Assembly (NCBI RefSeq): GCF_000016645.1
Contig: NC_009441.1
Coordinates: 1,984,001-2,048,000 of the forward strand
Source of the DNA: Flavobacterium johnsoniae UW101
GTDB taxonomy: Bacteria > Bacteroidota > Bacteroidia > Flavobacteriales > Flavobacteriaceae
DNA length: 64,000 nt
Direction: 5' to 3'
The position numbers and the translations under genes are program-made. The notes under the pieces were generated by a model that saw only the letters and a list, made by a program, of their open reading frames with translations, did no database searches and had not been told where the DNA came from. Shown here in pieces: positions 7,726 to 16,752 of the stretch. Each line of letters opens with the position of its first letter. Position 1 is the stretch's first letter.

Positions 7726-9906
7726 TTATCTTTTTAAGGAAAAATGTCCTCTCAAAATAGGCTTCGAATCATCTATTTTTAAAGCATACCAATAGTCAGA
7801 AGCCGGCATTGGTGTTTTTTCGAATGTGCCGTCCCAGCTCATTTTTGAAGCATTTAATTGTGCGATTAATTTTCCGTAACGGTCAAATATAGTCACCTGC
7901 GCCTGAGGATAATTTTCCATCCCTGTTACTTCCCATAAATCATTATAACTATCGTTGTTAGGGGTAAAAAATGCTGGAAAAACGAGTACAACAAAATCCA
8001 GTCCGATGCCTCCGCAGCCATTTTTTTCTTTAACATAAGCTGTGTGAAGTCCTCCGGGAACATCATAAAAAATATTTGAATCCTGAAAATTTATACCGTC
8101 TACAGAATATTCAAAGTAAGGTTCTTCTTTTTTTAGCTGAATTTCGACTTGTGTTCCATTTATAATAATTCTGTTAATTTCTGGAAAGTAATGTTCGTCA
8201 ACAATGATGGTTTTTCGACTTGTGCAATTTTCGGGCGAAGGACTTGTAACGTCAACAGTATAAGTTCCGGCTTTTGTGATATCTGTAGTTTGAGTTGTTG
8301 CTCCGTTTGACCACAAATAACTCATTCCGCTGATTCCTGCATCTAATGTTACTGTTTTAGACTGGCATAAAATTACATTTTCGTTGGTGACAACCGGCGG
8401 TGTATAAACTTCAATGTGAACAGGTGTGCGATTAGAATTGATACAGCCGGCATTATTGGCTTCGGCATAATAGGTAGTGTTAGATGAAATTACGGGTGTT
8501 ATAAAACTGTTTCCGTTAAACAAACTTGTACCGCCGGCAGCGGTTGTAAACCAGTTTATTGTTCCAATATTTGAACTTGCTTTTATAATAGCAGAACCTG
8601 GTCCGCAGTTATAATAAACCGGCTGGCCTGCAGTGGGAGGCAGCGGGGTAGAGTTAACAACTGCTGTAATAGGTTTTCTGTTAGATTCGCATCCGGCATC
8701 AATATAATAAGTGGTTGTTGAGCTTATGAACGGTGTGGTATAAGTATTGCCAGATGCAAGCAGATTTCCTCCAACAAGGGCATCGAACCAGCGAATTACA
8801 GTTCCTGTATTAGATGAAGCTTTAAGAGTTATAACACCAGAGTCGCAAACTGTATCAAGATTTGGAGCAGGTGTGGCGGCTGGAATCGTTATTTTAGTAC
8901 TTGCTGCAATTTCTAATGGACTTTCGCCCAGCATACCGCCATATTCAACTACATAGCCTTTTGGCTGGTAGCTTCCTGATGTATCTCCAGTATTTGATAA
9001 ATCATTCCAGGAACCTCTTATACCAACTCCCGGCTGCGTGATGTGTGCGTAGTCTTCATCACCAAGCTGATTAGGTTCTCCTGAATTCCAAAAAGCAAAA
9101 TTGGGTGTTGATCCACTTGCGGTTCCGTTCCAGAAAACAGTTCCTGCTTCTGGTCCTGTAACCCATTTCCATACGCCTTCGATTTCAGCGTCACTTCCGC
9201 CAATCCATCCCGTTCCAGATGCTTGTTCACCAATTAACTTGGCTTCATCCGCAGAGAGTATTGTGGCTAAATATCCTTTAAGACCATAGTATGTACTTGC
9301 TTCTGCGGCGATCTTAGCGCTTGTCCAGCTGATGCCTATACTCGGTACAAATAAATAGTAATGCTGTGTCGAAGGCAGATAATTGGCTTGACCAATTGTT
9401 ATTGAAAAAGTTCGTGTTCCTGCAGCTCCTGCTGAAGAATTAGAAAAAACGACATCTTTGATTGCGGCAATAAAATCAGTGTATAAAACATTAACGCCAG
9501 TTGGACTTGATAATTTTAGTTTTCCTGCGGTAATGTCCCAGCTTGTTGTAATTAAAGGATGAGAAGCAGGATTTAAAAGTTCTAATTTATCAAAACCACT
9601 TGAATAACCAGATGAAATTTGAATGTAAACAGCCTGAGTTGAAGGTTCAGATAAATCGTATGTAATGTTTATATCGGTTACGATGTTTATGTTACTTTGC
9701 GGACAGTATAATTGATCTCCAGTTGCTCTTATAATTGGAGGAACAACATCATAGCTTAATTTTGCGGTTCGTTTTTTGTTTGATTTTAGAGTGTCTTTTG
9801 AAGTATTTGAACTCTTATATAAAATGACAAAATTTTCATTTGCATACGATTGAATGTTAAATGCAAATAAAAAAACGGTTATAAATAAAAAATTGATACT
9901 TTTCAT
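7726..9906 (-). CDS. Secreted C-type lectin-like protein with T9SS gliding-motility C-terminal domain
   Basis: A 726-residue protein with an N-terminal signal peptide (about 23 residues). A C-type lectin-like domain spans roughly 190-325 (WTSAKIAAEASTYYGLKGYL, GWIGGSDAEIEG, WNSGEPNQLGDEDYAHI). Ig-like repeats follow, each with a conserved TTYY strand (STTTYYIDAGC, SNTTYYAEANN). The last 80 or so residues are the CHU_C / gliding-motility associated domain (FFTPNNDSYNDLW, IFDRYGKLI, SWDGTF, DYWYALK), a type B T9SS sorting signal. It should be exported by T9SS and shown on or released from the cell surface, probably as a glycan-binding adhesin. The ligand is unknown. Confidence 0.88.
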   Translation of the reverse strand: MKSINFLFITVFLFAFNIQSYANENFVILYKSSNTSKDTLKSNKKRTAKLSYDVVPPIIRATGDQLYCPQSNINIVTDINITYDLSEPSTQAVYIQISSGYSSGFDKLELLNPASHPLITTSWDITAGKLKLSSPTGVNVLYTDFIAAIKDVVFSNSSAGAAGTRTFSITIGQANYLPSTQHYYLFVPSIGISWTSAKIAAEASTYYGLKGYLATILSADEAKLIGEQASGTGWIGGSDAEIEGVWKWVTGPEAGTVFWNGTASGSTPNFAFWNSGEPNQLGDEDYAHITQPGVGIRGSWNDLSNTGDTSGSYQPKGYVVEYGGMLGESPLEIAASTKITIPAATPAPNLDTVCDSGVITLKASSNTGTVIRWFDALVGGNLLASGNTYTTPFISSTTTYYIDAGCESNRKPITAVVNSTPLPPTAGQPVYYNCGPGSAIIKASSNIGTINWFTTAAGGTSLFNGNSFITPVISSNTTYYAEANNAGCINSNRTPVHIEVYTPPVVTNENVILCQSKTVTLDAGISGMSYLWSNGATTQTTDITKAGTYTVDVTSPSPENCTSRKTIIVDEHYFPEINRIIINGTQVEIQLKKEEPYFEYSVDGINFQDSNIFYDVPGGLHTAYVKEKNGCGGIGLDFVVLVFPAFFTPNNDSYNDLWEVTGMENYPQAQVTIFDRYGKLIAQLNASKMSWDGTFEKTPMPASDYWYALKIDDSKPILRGHFSLKR

Positions 9907-10019
9907 TTTATAAAAGTATCAATTTTGCTATGATAAAAAAATATTTTTGGATTTATAACATTTTTAGTTTTAAAATCGCTTAATAGTCACAATTATTTAA
10001 CTAAAAATATTTAAAAGTG

Positions 10020-10556
10020 TTATTTTGGCCAGTTTAGTTTCTGAAACAAATCCCAAACTACAATTCCTGCACTGACAGCAATATTTAAAGAGTGTTTTGT
10101 GCCTAATTGAGGAATTTCGATACATCCGTCGCAAATGGCAACTGCTTCCTGCGATACGCCGTAAACTTCATTTCCAAAAACAAGAGCGTATTTCTGATTT
10201 TTTTCAACCTGAAAATCCTGAAGAAAAACTGCGCTTTCAACTTGTTCAATAGCAAGAGTTAATACATTTTCTTTTTTTAGGTTTTCAATAACTTCCAAAA
10301 CATTTTCATGATGTTCCCAGGCAACCGTTTCGGTCGCGCCCAATGCAGTTTTGTGAATTTCTTTGTTTGGCGGTGTTGCGGTAATACCGCATAAGATTAT
10401 CTTCTCAACCAAAAAAGCATCAGAAGTTCTAAAAACAGATCCTATATTATGTAAGCTGCGAATGTCATCCAAAACTAATATTAAAGGAGTTTTGTCTGAT
10501 TTTTTAAAATCTTCAATAGATTTTCTTTCTAATTCGCTATTCTCAAGTTTTCTCAT
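10020..10556 (-). CDS. SpoU/TrmH-family RNA 2'-O-methyltransferase
   Basis: A 178-residue SPOUT methyltransferase with the three SpoU motifs: HNIGSVFRTSDAF (motif 1), ALVFGNEVYGVS (motif 2) and IPQLGTKHSLNIAVSAGI (motif 3). The last two form the trefoil-knot SAM site. It is a minimal catalytic domain, lacking the N-terminal RNA-binding domain of RlmB-type enzymes. The target (tRNA or rRNA) cannot be named from sequence. It lies downstream of DUF1573 on the same strand but is separated from it by a strong terminator. Confidence 0.85.
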   Translation of the reverse strand: MRKLENSELERKSIEDFKKSDKTPLILVLDDIRSLHNIGSVFRTSDAFLVEKIILCGITATPPNKEIHKTALGATETVAWEHHENVLEVIENLKKENVLTLAIEQVESAVFLQDFQVEKNQKYALVFGNEVYGVSQEAVAICDGCIEIPQLGTKHSLNIAVSAGIVVWDLFQKLNWPK

Positions 10557-10577
10557 TGTTGTAAATTCAGGTCATAA

Positions 10578-10607
10578 AAAAAGCTTCCAAAGATAAGGAA
10601 GCTTTTT
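10578..10607 (-). terminator. Terminator of the DUF1573 gene
   Basis: An 11-bp stem AAAAAGCTTCC / GGAAGCTTTTT with an 8-nt loop directly after the DUF1573 stop. It is oriented to end that transcript before the SpoU gene. Confidence 0.85.
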
Positions 10608-10630
10608 CGATTATTTTATTGTTTTTCAGA

Positions 10631-11068
10631 TTAGCTTTTTACTGGATCTGGTAAAACAGTACCTTTAATTGTAAGTACTTTTGTTGGTTGTCCTTCTGCG
10701 TTAGAAGTAATAGTTACTGTTTTTGTAAAAGCACCAACTCTGTCAGTAGCATATTTTACACCAATAACACCTTTAGCACCTGGAGCAATAGGCTCTTTTG
10801 GAGATGTAGGAACTGTACAGCCGCAAGATCCTTGAGCGTTTGTGATGATTAACGGTTTTGTTCCGTTGTTAACAAAAACAAATTCACGTTTTCCGTCAGC
10901 ATTGTGCGCAATTGTTCCGTAATCGATAGTTTCACTTTCGAAAGCCATACCTGCTCCTTCGATTTTAGCAACTTTAGCAGCTTTAGCGCTTGCTTTTTTA
11001 GTAGTTTGTGCATTAGAAGCTGTAATACCAGCTACAGCTAACATAGCGAATAAAATTATTTTTTTCAT
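10631..11068 (-). CDS. DUF1573 exported protein
   Basis: A 145-residue protein with a signal peptide (MKKIILFAMLAVAGITASNAQ). One DUF1573 Ig-like beta sandwich follows, with the signature GSCGCTVPTSPKEPIAPG near residues 82-99 and a closing KVLTIKGTV strand. DUF1573 proteins are abundant, small envelope proteins of Bacteroidota with no defined biochemical role. It is transcribed alone, between its own promoter and terminator, and divergently from mutS. Confidence 0.85.
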   Translation of the reverse strand: MKKIILFAMLAVAGITASNAQTTKKASAKAAKVAKIEGAGMAFESETIDYGTIAHNADGKREFVFVNNGTKPLIITNAQGSCGCTVPTSPKEPIAPGAKGVIGVKYATDRVGAFTKTVTITSNAEGQPTKVLTIKGTVLPDPVKS

Positions 11069-11096
11069 CTTTAAGGGTCTTTTTTTAAATGATAAA

Positions 11097-11104
11097 CAAA
11101 GCTA
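11097..11104 (-). promoter_or_regulatory. -7 box of the DUF1573 gene
   Basis: The minus strand reads TAGCTTTG, an exact TAnnTTTG box about 29 bases upstream of the start codon. Confidence 0.55.
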
Positions 11105-11227
11105 TGTAAAATTCTGAAATGAGAGCCTAAAAATATCTTAAAATATTTTAATTTTTGTAGTCCTTCGATATGCCGTCAAAATATTATAAATTCGCTGTCT
11201 TATTTTTTCATTTAAAAACATTACAAT

Positions 11228-13834
11228 TTGGCAGCGAAAGAGAAAGTGGCGAAAGAAACGCCTTTGATGAAACAGTACAACGAAATCAAGAGAAAATATC
11301 CTGATGCATGTCTGCTTTTCAGAGTAGGAGATTTCTATGAGACCTTTGGAGAAGACGCTATCAGGGCTTCTAAAATTTTGGGGATTACCTTAACAAAAAG
11401 AGGTGCAGGGTCTGATACTGAAACTGCTCTTGCTGGTTTTCCACACCATTCTATTAATACATATCTGCCAAAATTGGTTAAGGCAGGACTTCGTGTAGCG
11501 ATCTGCGATCAGCTGGAAGATCCAAAAATGACCAAAACAATTGTAAAAAGAGGAGTTACAGAACTTGTAACGCCTGGGGTTTCTTTAAACGATGAAGTTT
11601 TACAATCTAAAACAAACAATTTTTTAGCTTCTGTTTGTTTTGCTAATAAAAACATTGGAATTTCCTTTTTAGATGTTTCGACAGGGGAGTTTTTAACAGC
11701 GCAGGGAAATGCTGAATACATCGATAAATTACTGCAGAATTTTAATCCAAGCGAAGTTTTGGTCCCTAAAAACTGCAAAAGCGAATTTAAAGATGCCTTT
11801 GGAGAAGATTTTCACAGCTTTTATTTAGAGGACTGGATTTATAAAGAAGATTATGCTTTAGAAACTCTTACAAAACACTTTCAAACCAATTCTTTAAAAG
11901 GTTTTGGTGTTGAAGAATTAAAAGAAGGAATTATTTCTGCTGGAGCAATTTTATATTATTTGTCAGAAACACAGCATAATAGAGTACAGCATATTACCGC
12001 TATTCAGCGTATTGCAGAAGATGCGTATGTATGGATGGACCGTTTTACAATTAGAAACTTAGAATTGTATCACAGTTATAATCCAAATGCAGTAACGCTT
12101 TTAGATGTAATCGACAAAACACTTTCACCAATGGGAGGTCGTTTGTTGAAACGCTGGCTGGCTTTACCTTTAAAAGATACAAATAAGATTAAAGGACGTC
12201 ATGCTGTGGTTTCGTATTTGAAATCAAATCCTGAAATTCTCCATAATATTCAATATCAAATTAAACAGATTTCAGATCTGGAACGTTTGATTTCTAAAAT
12301 TGCGGCTGGAAAAGTTTCTCCGCGAGAAATTGTTTATTTAAAAGAATCGCTGGATGCTATTATTCCAATTAAAACATTAGCGCTCGAAAGTCCGCAGGAA
12401 GCTGTAAAAGTTATTGGGGATAGTTTGCACTCGTGTGATTTGCTGCGTGAAAAAATTAAAACAACATTAAATCAGGACGCGCCCGTTGCAATTTCAAAAG
12501 GAAATGCAATTGCGACAGGAGTTAATGAAGAACTAGATGAATTAAGAGCAATTTCTACATCTGGAAAAGAATTTTTAGAAGGAATCGAAAGAAGAGAATC
12601 AGAACGAACAGGGATTTCTTCTTTAAAAATATCATTCAATAATGTCTTTGGGTATTATATTGAAGTTAGAAACACGCACAAAGACAAAGTTCCGGAAGAA
12701 TGGATTCGTAAACAGACTTTAGTAAATGCAGAACGCTACATTACTGAAGAATTAAAAGAGTACGAAACGAAAATTCTGGGTGCTGAGGAGAAAATTCATA
12801 AAATTGAATCAGAGCTTTTTGAGCAGTTGGTAAATTGGATTGCGACTTATATTAAGCCGGTTCAAATGAATGCTTATTTGGTAGCACAATTAGACTGTTT
12901 GTGTTCGTTTACACAAATGGCTGTAGAAAACCAATATGTATGTCCGGAAATCGACGATACTTTTGAACTGGATATTAAAAATGGAAGACACCCTGTAATT
13001 GAGAAACAATTACCGGTTGGAACACCTTATATTGCAAATGATGTTTTCTTAGACAGAGAAAAACAGCAGATTATTATGATTACCGGACCTAACATGTCGG
13101 GTAAGTCGGCTATTTTGAGGCAAACGGCTTTAATTGTGCTTTTGGCGCAAATGGGAAGTTTTGTTCCGGCAGACAGTGTTAGAATGGGAATTGTAGATAA
13201 GATTTTTACAAGAGTAGGAGCTTCGGATAATATTTCGATGGGAGAATCTACGTTTATGGTTGAAATGAATGAAACGGCTTCGATTTTGAATAATATTTCA
13301 GACCGCAGTTTGGTGCTGTTGGATGAAATTGGAAGAGGGACCAGTACGTATGATGGAATTTCGATTGCCTGGGCTATTGCCGAATTTCTGCATGAACATC
13401 CTTCAAAAGCTAAAACTCTGTTTGCGACGCATTATCATGAGTTGAATGAAATGACGGAGTCGCTTCCTAGAATTCAAAATTATAATGTAGCGGTAAAAGA
13501 ATTAAAAGATACGGTTCTTTTTGTTAGAAAGCTTGTAAAAGGCGGAAGTGCGCATAGTTTTGGTATTCATGTGGCAAAAATGGCTGGAATGCCGCAGCTT
13601 GTAATTTCAAAAGCGCAGAAACTTTTAAAGAAACTCGAAAAGAATCATTCAAGTGATGCTCTCAACGGAATTAAATCAGCAAATGATGAAATGCAGATGA
13701 GTTTCTTTAATTTGGATGATCCTTTATTAGAAGAAATAAAAGAAGAAATATTAAGTTTGGATATAAATGCAATTACGCCGGTTGAGGCGCTTATGAAGCT
13801 TAATGAGATCAAGCGAATGCTGGTCAAAAAATAA
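11228..13834 (+). CDS. mutS: DNA mismatch repair protein MutS
   Basis: An 868-residue MutS. The mismatch-wedging motif GDFYE lies at residues 34-38 (Phe36, Glu38). The clamp and lever domains follow. The ABC-type ATPase has Walker A GPNMSGKS near 620-627, then signature and Walker B regions ([27 protein letters not shown]) and ATHYHEL. The C-terminus shows the usual beta-clamp-linked helices. The chosen start is TTG, which gives the usual N-terminus [20 protein letters not shown]; the first in-frame ATG (residue 14) would trim it. No mutL is nearby. Confidence 0.95.
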   Translation: MAAKEKVAKETPLMKQYNEIKRKYPDACLLFRVGDFYETFGEDAIRASKILGITLTKRGAGSDTETALAGFPHHSINTYLPKLVKAGLRVAICDQLEDPKMTKTIVKRGVTELVTPGVSLNDEVLQSKTNNFLASVCFANKNIGISFLDVSTGEFLTAQGNAEYIDKLLQNFNPSEVLVPKNCKSEFKDAFGEDFHSFYLEDWIYKEDYALETLTKHFQTNSLKGFGVEELKEGIISAGAILYYLSETQHNRVQHITAIQRIAEDAYVWMDRFTIRNLELYHSYNPNAVTLLDVIDKTLSPMGGRLLKRWLALPLKDTNKIKGRHAVVSYLKSNPEILHNIQYQIKQISDLERLISKIAAGKVSPREIVYLKESLDAIIPIKTLALESPQEAVKVIGDSLHSCDLLREKIKTTLNQDAPVAISKGNAIATGVNEELDELRAISTSGKEFLEGIERRESERTGISSLKISFNNVFGYYIEVRNTHKDKVPEEWIRKQTLVNAERYITEELKEYETKILGAEEKIHKIESELFEQLVNWIATYIKPVQMNAYLVAQLDCLCSFTQMAVENQYVCPEIDDTFELDIKNGRHPVIEKQLPVGTPYIANDVFLDREKQQIIMITGPNMSGKSAILRQTALIVLLAQMGSFVPADSVRMGIVDKIFTRVGASDNISMGESTFMVEMNETASILNNISDRSLVLLDEIGRGTSTYDGISIAWAIAEFLHEHPSKAKTLFATHYHELNEMTESLPRIQNYNVAVKELKDTVLFVRKLVKGGSAHSFGIHVAKMAGMPQLVISKAQKLLKKLEKNHSSDALNGIKSANDEMQMSFFNLDDPLLEEIKEEILSLDINAITPVEALMKLNEIKRMLVKK

Positions 13835-13910
13835 AATTAAAAATTTTCAATTTTAAAGTTTAGGTTATCAGAAGGTTATAAAATAAGTAAACTTTTTTTT
13901 CAAAAAACGC

Positions 13911-13940
13911 TTGTGTAATTGAATAAATGTCCTAAATTTG
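13911..13940 (+). promoter_or_regulatory. Promoter of the tRNA pair
   Basis: TTG, 19 bases, then TAAATTTG: a textbook Bacteroidota promoter 55 bases upstream of the tRNA-Gly gene. Confidence 0.8.
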
Positions 13941-13995
13941 CACTCGCAATACGAAACAAATCAAGTGTTGCAGTTCTTAAACAGAATTTGAAAAT

Positions 13996-14068
13996 GCGAA
14001 AATAGCTCAGTTGGTAGAGCGCGACCTTGCCAAGGTCGAGGTCGCGGGTTCGAGCCCCGTTTTTCGCT
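13996..14068 (+). tRNA. tRNA-Gly (GCC)
   Basis: A 73-nt cloverleaf: acceptor GCGAAAA / TTTTCGC, D-arm GCTCAGTTGGTAGAGC, anticodon stem CGACC/GGTCG with loop TTGCCAA (anticodon GCC), and T-arm GCGGGTTCGAGCCCCGT. Discriminator U; the CCA end is not encoded. It is co-transcribed with the tRNA-Leu gene 14 bases downstream. Confidence 0.96.
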
Positions 14069-14082
14069 CTAGACCATATAAT

Positions 14083-14168
14083 GCTCGGATGGTGAAATTG
14101 GTAGACACGCTGGACTTAAAATCCAGTGAACAGCAATGTTCGTGCGGGTTCAAGTCCCGCTCTGAGTA
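14083..14168 (+). tRNA. tRNA-Leu (UAA)
   Basis: An 86-nt class II tRNA with a long variable arm (TGAACAGCAATGTTCG). The anticodon stem CTGGA/TCCAG encloses loop CTTAAAA (anticodon UAA). The T-arm is GCGGGTTCAAGTCCCGC. The first acceptor pair is G-U. CCA is not encoded. A strong terminator follows immediately. Confidence 0.96.
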
Positions 14169-14170
14169 CT

Positions 14171-14200
14171 AAAGCCTCTTCTTTTGAAGAGGCTTTTTTT
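14171..14200 (+). terminator. Terminator of the tRNA operon
   Basis: AAAGCCTCTTC and GAAGAGGCTTT form an 11-bp stem with a TTTT loop, then a T tract. It starts 2 bases after the tRNA-Leu end. Confidence 0.92.
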
Positions 14201-14315
14201 ATTGTGCAAACTCAATAGTTTGAAATTAATTTGTAAAGAATTAATTTTAAAAGAATCTAAGGATTTGAGGAGGCTTAAAATCTAAAATCAACAATCTAAA
14301 ATTTAAAATAAAAAT

Positions 14316-14696
14316 ATGGGTGCTTTTGTAATTAGCAAGCGGTTTAATGATGAATATAAGTTTGTGTTTACATCTAGAAAAGGGAAAGTTATTTTTACGA
14401 GTTTAAGTTATGAGTTGAGGTTTGAGTGTGAAGAGGATATTGAGAAATTTAAATCGACAATTGAGCTTGCCAGATTTTTGAAATTTAAAGGTTCAGGGGG
14501 GAAGTATTTTTTTAAATTGATGCTTGGTGATGTTCATTTTGCGACAAGTCGAAAATATACTACAGAATTGCTTCTTCAGAAAGGGATAAAGGAAATTGTA
14601 ACGTATGCTTCAAGAGCTGAGATTCTTGATTTTTCTTCAAGTGAGTCTATTTTTGAAGATGAGGAGGTTTTTGAGGAGGAAGAAGTGGAAGAGTAG
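14316..14696 (+). CDS. DUF1508 (YegP-like) small protein
   Basis: A 126-residue cytoplasmic protein made of two related beta-rich units. The first starts at GAFVISKRFNDEYKFVF and contains SRKGKVIFTS. The second has FLKFKGSGGKYFFKLML, then VHFATSRKY. Each has the aromatic, Lys/Gly-rich strand pair and TS turn of DUF1508/YegP domains. The last 20 or so residues are very acidic (EDEEVFEEEEVEE). Function is unknown. The family call is moderate because the motif is short; the two-unit layout supports it. Confidence 0.6.
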   Translation: MGAFVISKRFNDEYKFVFTSRKGKVIFTSLSYELRFECEEDIEKFKSTIELARFLKFKGSGGKYFFKLMLGDVHFATSRKYTTELLLQKGIKEIVTYASRAEILDFSSSESIFEDEEVFEEEEVEE

Positions 14697-14703
14697 GTAA
14701 TAA

Positions 14704-14735
14704 AAAAAAGCGTTCATGAAAATGAACGCTTTTTT
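14704..14735 (+). terminator. Terminator of the DUF1508 gene
   Basis: AAAAAAGCGTTCAT and ATGAACGCTTTTTT form a 14-bp stem with a GAAA loop, just after the stop codon. Confidence 0.88.
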
Positions 14736-14764
14736 ATGGCTCAATGTTGAGATTTGGCCAAAAA

Positions 14765-14788
14765 AAAACCATCGATTTCGATGGTTTT
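14765..14788 (-). terminator. Terminator of the small lipoprotein gene
   Basis: AAAACCATCG / CGATGGTTTT with a 4-nt loop. On the minus strand it is followed by a long U run and ends the downstream convergent gene. Confidence 0.8.
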
Positions 14789-14813
14789 AAAATTTTTAGA
14801 ACTTAGGTTCTAA

Positions 14814-15038
14814 TTATTTTTTTACTTCTTTAGCAGCATCTTCTACTTTTGCAGCAGCAGAATCAACTTTAGCAGCAGCAGAATCAACAGTTGCAGCAGC
14901 AGAATCAACTACAGTAGCAGCAGAATCAACAGCAACAGCAGTAGAATCTACAGTTTCAGTAGCTGCAGCGTCAGCTTTTTTACAAGATACAACAGTTAAA
15001 ACAGCAACAACAGCTAAACTTAAAAATACTTTTTTCAT
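14814..15038 (-). CDS. Small repeat lipoprotein (VDSAA repeats)
   Basis: A 74-residue protein. The lipobox LTVVSC gives an acylated Cys19 after a hydrophobic leader. The rest is almost only Ala, Val, Asp, Ser, Lys and Glu, with a 7-residue periodic unit of the form VDSAAAK/T repeated about seven times, and it ends EDAAKEVKK. Such sequence predicts a single helical or coiled-coil rod, comparable in design, but not demonstrably homologous, to Lpp-like envelope spacer lipoproteins. It has its own promoter (TATCTTTG) and terminator and is likely well expressed. Function is unknown. Confidence 0.75.
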   Translation of the reverse strand: MKKVFLSLAVVAVLTVVSCKKADAAATETVDSTAVAVDSAATVVDSAAATVDSAAAKVDSAAAKVEDAAKEVKK

Positions 15039-15075
15039 CTTACTTTATTATAAAAGGTTAATTATTAATTCGTGG

Positions 15076-15083
15076 CAAAGATA
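15076..15083 (-). promoter_or_regulatory. -7 box of the small lipoprotein gene
   Basis: The minus strand reads TATCTTTG, an exact consensus match about 38 bases upstream of the start codon. The 350 bases from here to waaA hold no gene or clear repeat that I can see. Confidence 0.6.
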
Positions 15084-15387
15084 TAAATTTTTTAATATGT
15101 AAAATATTTTTTCACTTTTTTTTTAAAATATTTTCCTCCGCTCACGTTTATCTTATTTATCAAATAATATGCCAAATTTATAAAATTATCTTAAATTATC
15201 TAATGTTTTGTGTAAATAATTATTTGTTGAATATTCTGTTGGAAATTTGGCTGTTTTGATTGCCTCTGTTGCGTTTTATTTTGCTTTTTAAGGATAATTC
15301 TGTTTCCTTGTTTAATGAAAAAATGGTTCTTAAAATGAACTTTAATTAAATTACAGCTTCAAAACTCCAAAATTAAAGACAGAATAT

Positions 15388-16617
15388 TTACGAAACTATT
15401 TTCATAATCGTATTTGTGGCTCCTTTGTTGTTCTGAATAAATGACTTACAAATATGACTTTTTTCTGTTAGCAATTTCGGATCGTTAATTAAACGGTCTA
15501 AAATCTCTTTTAGTTCCAGGAAGTTTGTTATGGAAATACAGCCTCCAAGTTCAACTAAAGATACAGCTTCTGCAAAATTTGAATAATTAGGTCCAATAAC
15601 TATTGGGATTCCAAATGTTGCGGGTTCAAGAATATTATGGATTCCGGGATTTCCAAATCCTCCGCCTACGTAAGCGATTGTTCCGTAACTGTAAATTTTG
15701 GTCAGAATTCCAATTGTGTCAATTATAAAGACATTATAATTAGATAAATCTTTGTTTTCTTTCTCAGAAAATAAAACGGTTGACTTTGTAATTTGTGATT
15801 TAAGATTTGAAATCTGCTCTGTCTTTATATTATGCGGTGCAATGATAAATTTTACATTTTCCGGTGCCTGATTAATATATTCTATTAATAAAACTTCGTC
15901 TTTCGGCCATGAACTTCCAATTACAATAGTCAGCTGATTGTTTTTAAAATTTTCAACATAGTTCAGGATATTGTCTCTCTCCAAGATGGCATTTACCCGA
16001 TCAAAACGAGTATCGCCGGAAACAATTACGTTTTTAAAACCAATCGCTTCAATTTTTTGTTTTGAGCTTTCATTTTGAACAAAAAAGTAAGTGAAAGCGT
16101 TTAGCGCTTTTCTGTAAAATCCGCCATACCATTTAAAAAACATCTGGCTGTCTCTAAAAATACCCGAAATCAAATAAGTTGATGTTTTGCTTTTTTCTAA
16201 TTCGTTTAAATAATTCAGCCAAAACTCATATTTAATGAAAAAAGCAAATTCGGGATGAACTAATTTTAAAAATCTCTTCGCATTGCTTTTAGTGTCAAGC
16301 GGTAAATAAATTGTCACATCGGCAACTGTGTTATTTTTACGCACTTCGTATCCAGATGGTGAAAAAAAGGTTACAATGATTTTATGCGACGGGTATTTTT
16401 CTTTGATTTTTTCAATTACTGGAAGCCCTTGTTCGTACTCGCCCAATGAGGCAGAATGAAACCAAATAGTTTTATCGTTTGCTTTGATTTTTTCTTCTAA
16501 AACAGAAAATACATTTTTTCGGCCTTCCACAAAAAGCTTAATTTTCGGACTAAATAGTGCTATGATTTTTAAGAAAAATCCTGCGATGTAAATGGTTAGA
16601 TTGTATAAAAAAAGCAT
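15388..16617 (-). CDS. waaA: 3-deoxy-D-manno-octulosonic acid transferase (Kdo transferase)
   Basis: A 409-residue GT30 enzyme that adds Kdo to lipid IVA in LPS core assembly at the inner membrane. It opens with a membrane-anchoring hydrophobic segment (about residues 4-22). The catalytic Glu sits in HSASLGEYEQGLPVI. SGDTRFDRV and the C-terminal donor-binding stretch GGGFGNPGIHNILEPA, then GIPIVIGPNYSNF, are diagnostic. Length matches the family. It is transcribed alone and divergently from the aminotransferase-galE pair. Confidence 0.93.
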   Translation of the reverse strand: MLFLYNLTIYIAGFFLKIIALFSPKIKLFVEGRKNVFSVLEEKIKANDKTIWFHSASLGEYEQGLPVIEKIKEKYPSHKIIVTFFSPSGYEVRKNNTVADVTIYLPLDTKSNAKRFLKLVHPEFAFFIKYEFWLNYLNELEKSKTSTYLISGIFRDSQMFFKWYGGFYRKALNAFTYFFVQNESSKQKIEAIGFKNVIVSGDTRFDRVNAILERDNILNYVENFKNNQLTIVIGSSWPKDEVLLIEYINQAPENVKFIIAPHNIKTEQISNLKSQITKSTVLFSEKENKDLSNYNVFIIDTIGILTKIYSYGTIAYVGGGFGNPGIHNILEPATFGIPIVIGPNYSNFAEAVSLVELGGCISITNFLELKEILDRLINDPKLLTEKSHICKSFIQNNKGATNTIMKIVS

Positions 16618-16752
16618 GTAATTTTTTTTGCAGCTAAATTACATTTCTTTCGACTATTTTCATTGGTTTGAAGCTATTAATAACTATTTTTGTTCCTCCT
16701 TTTAGAGATTTCTGTCTAAAATAGAGTCTTTAATTTTAAACATTATTCAAAA

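Noticed and set aside
11228..11266. Moving the MutS start to the ATG at 11267
   Set aside because: The TTG start retains residues typical of Flavobacterium MutS, so TTG is kept, with some doubt.
13996..14168. tRNA genes as an integration site for a mobile element
   Set aside because: No integrase, direct repeat of the tRNA 3' end or foreign block follows; a terminator and a small gene do.
14814..15038. Short tandem repeats as a CRISPR array
   Set aside because: The units are codons of the VDSAA lipoprotein, in frame, with no spacers.
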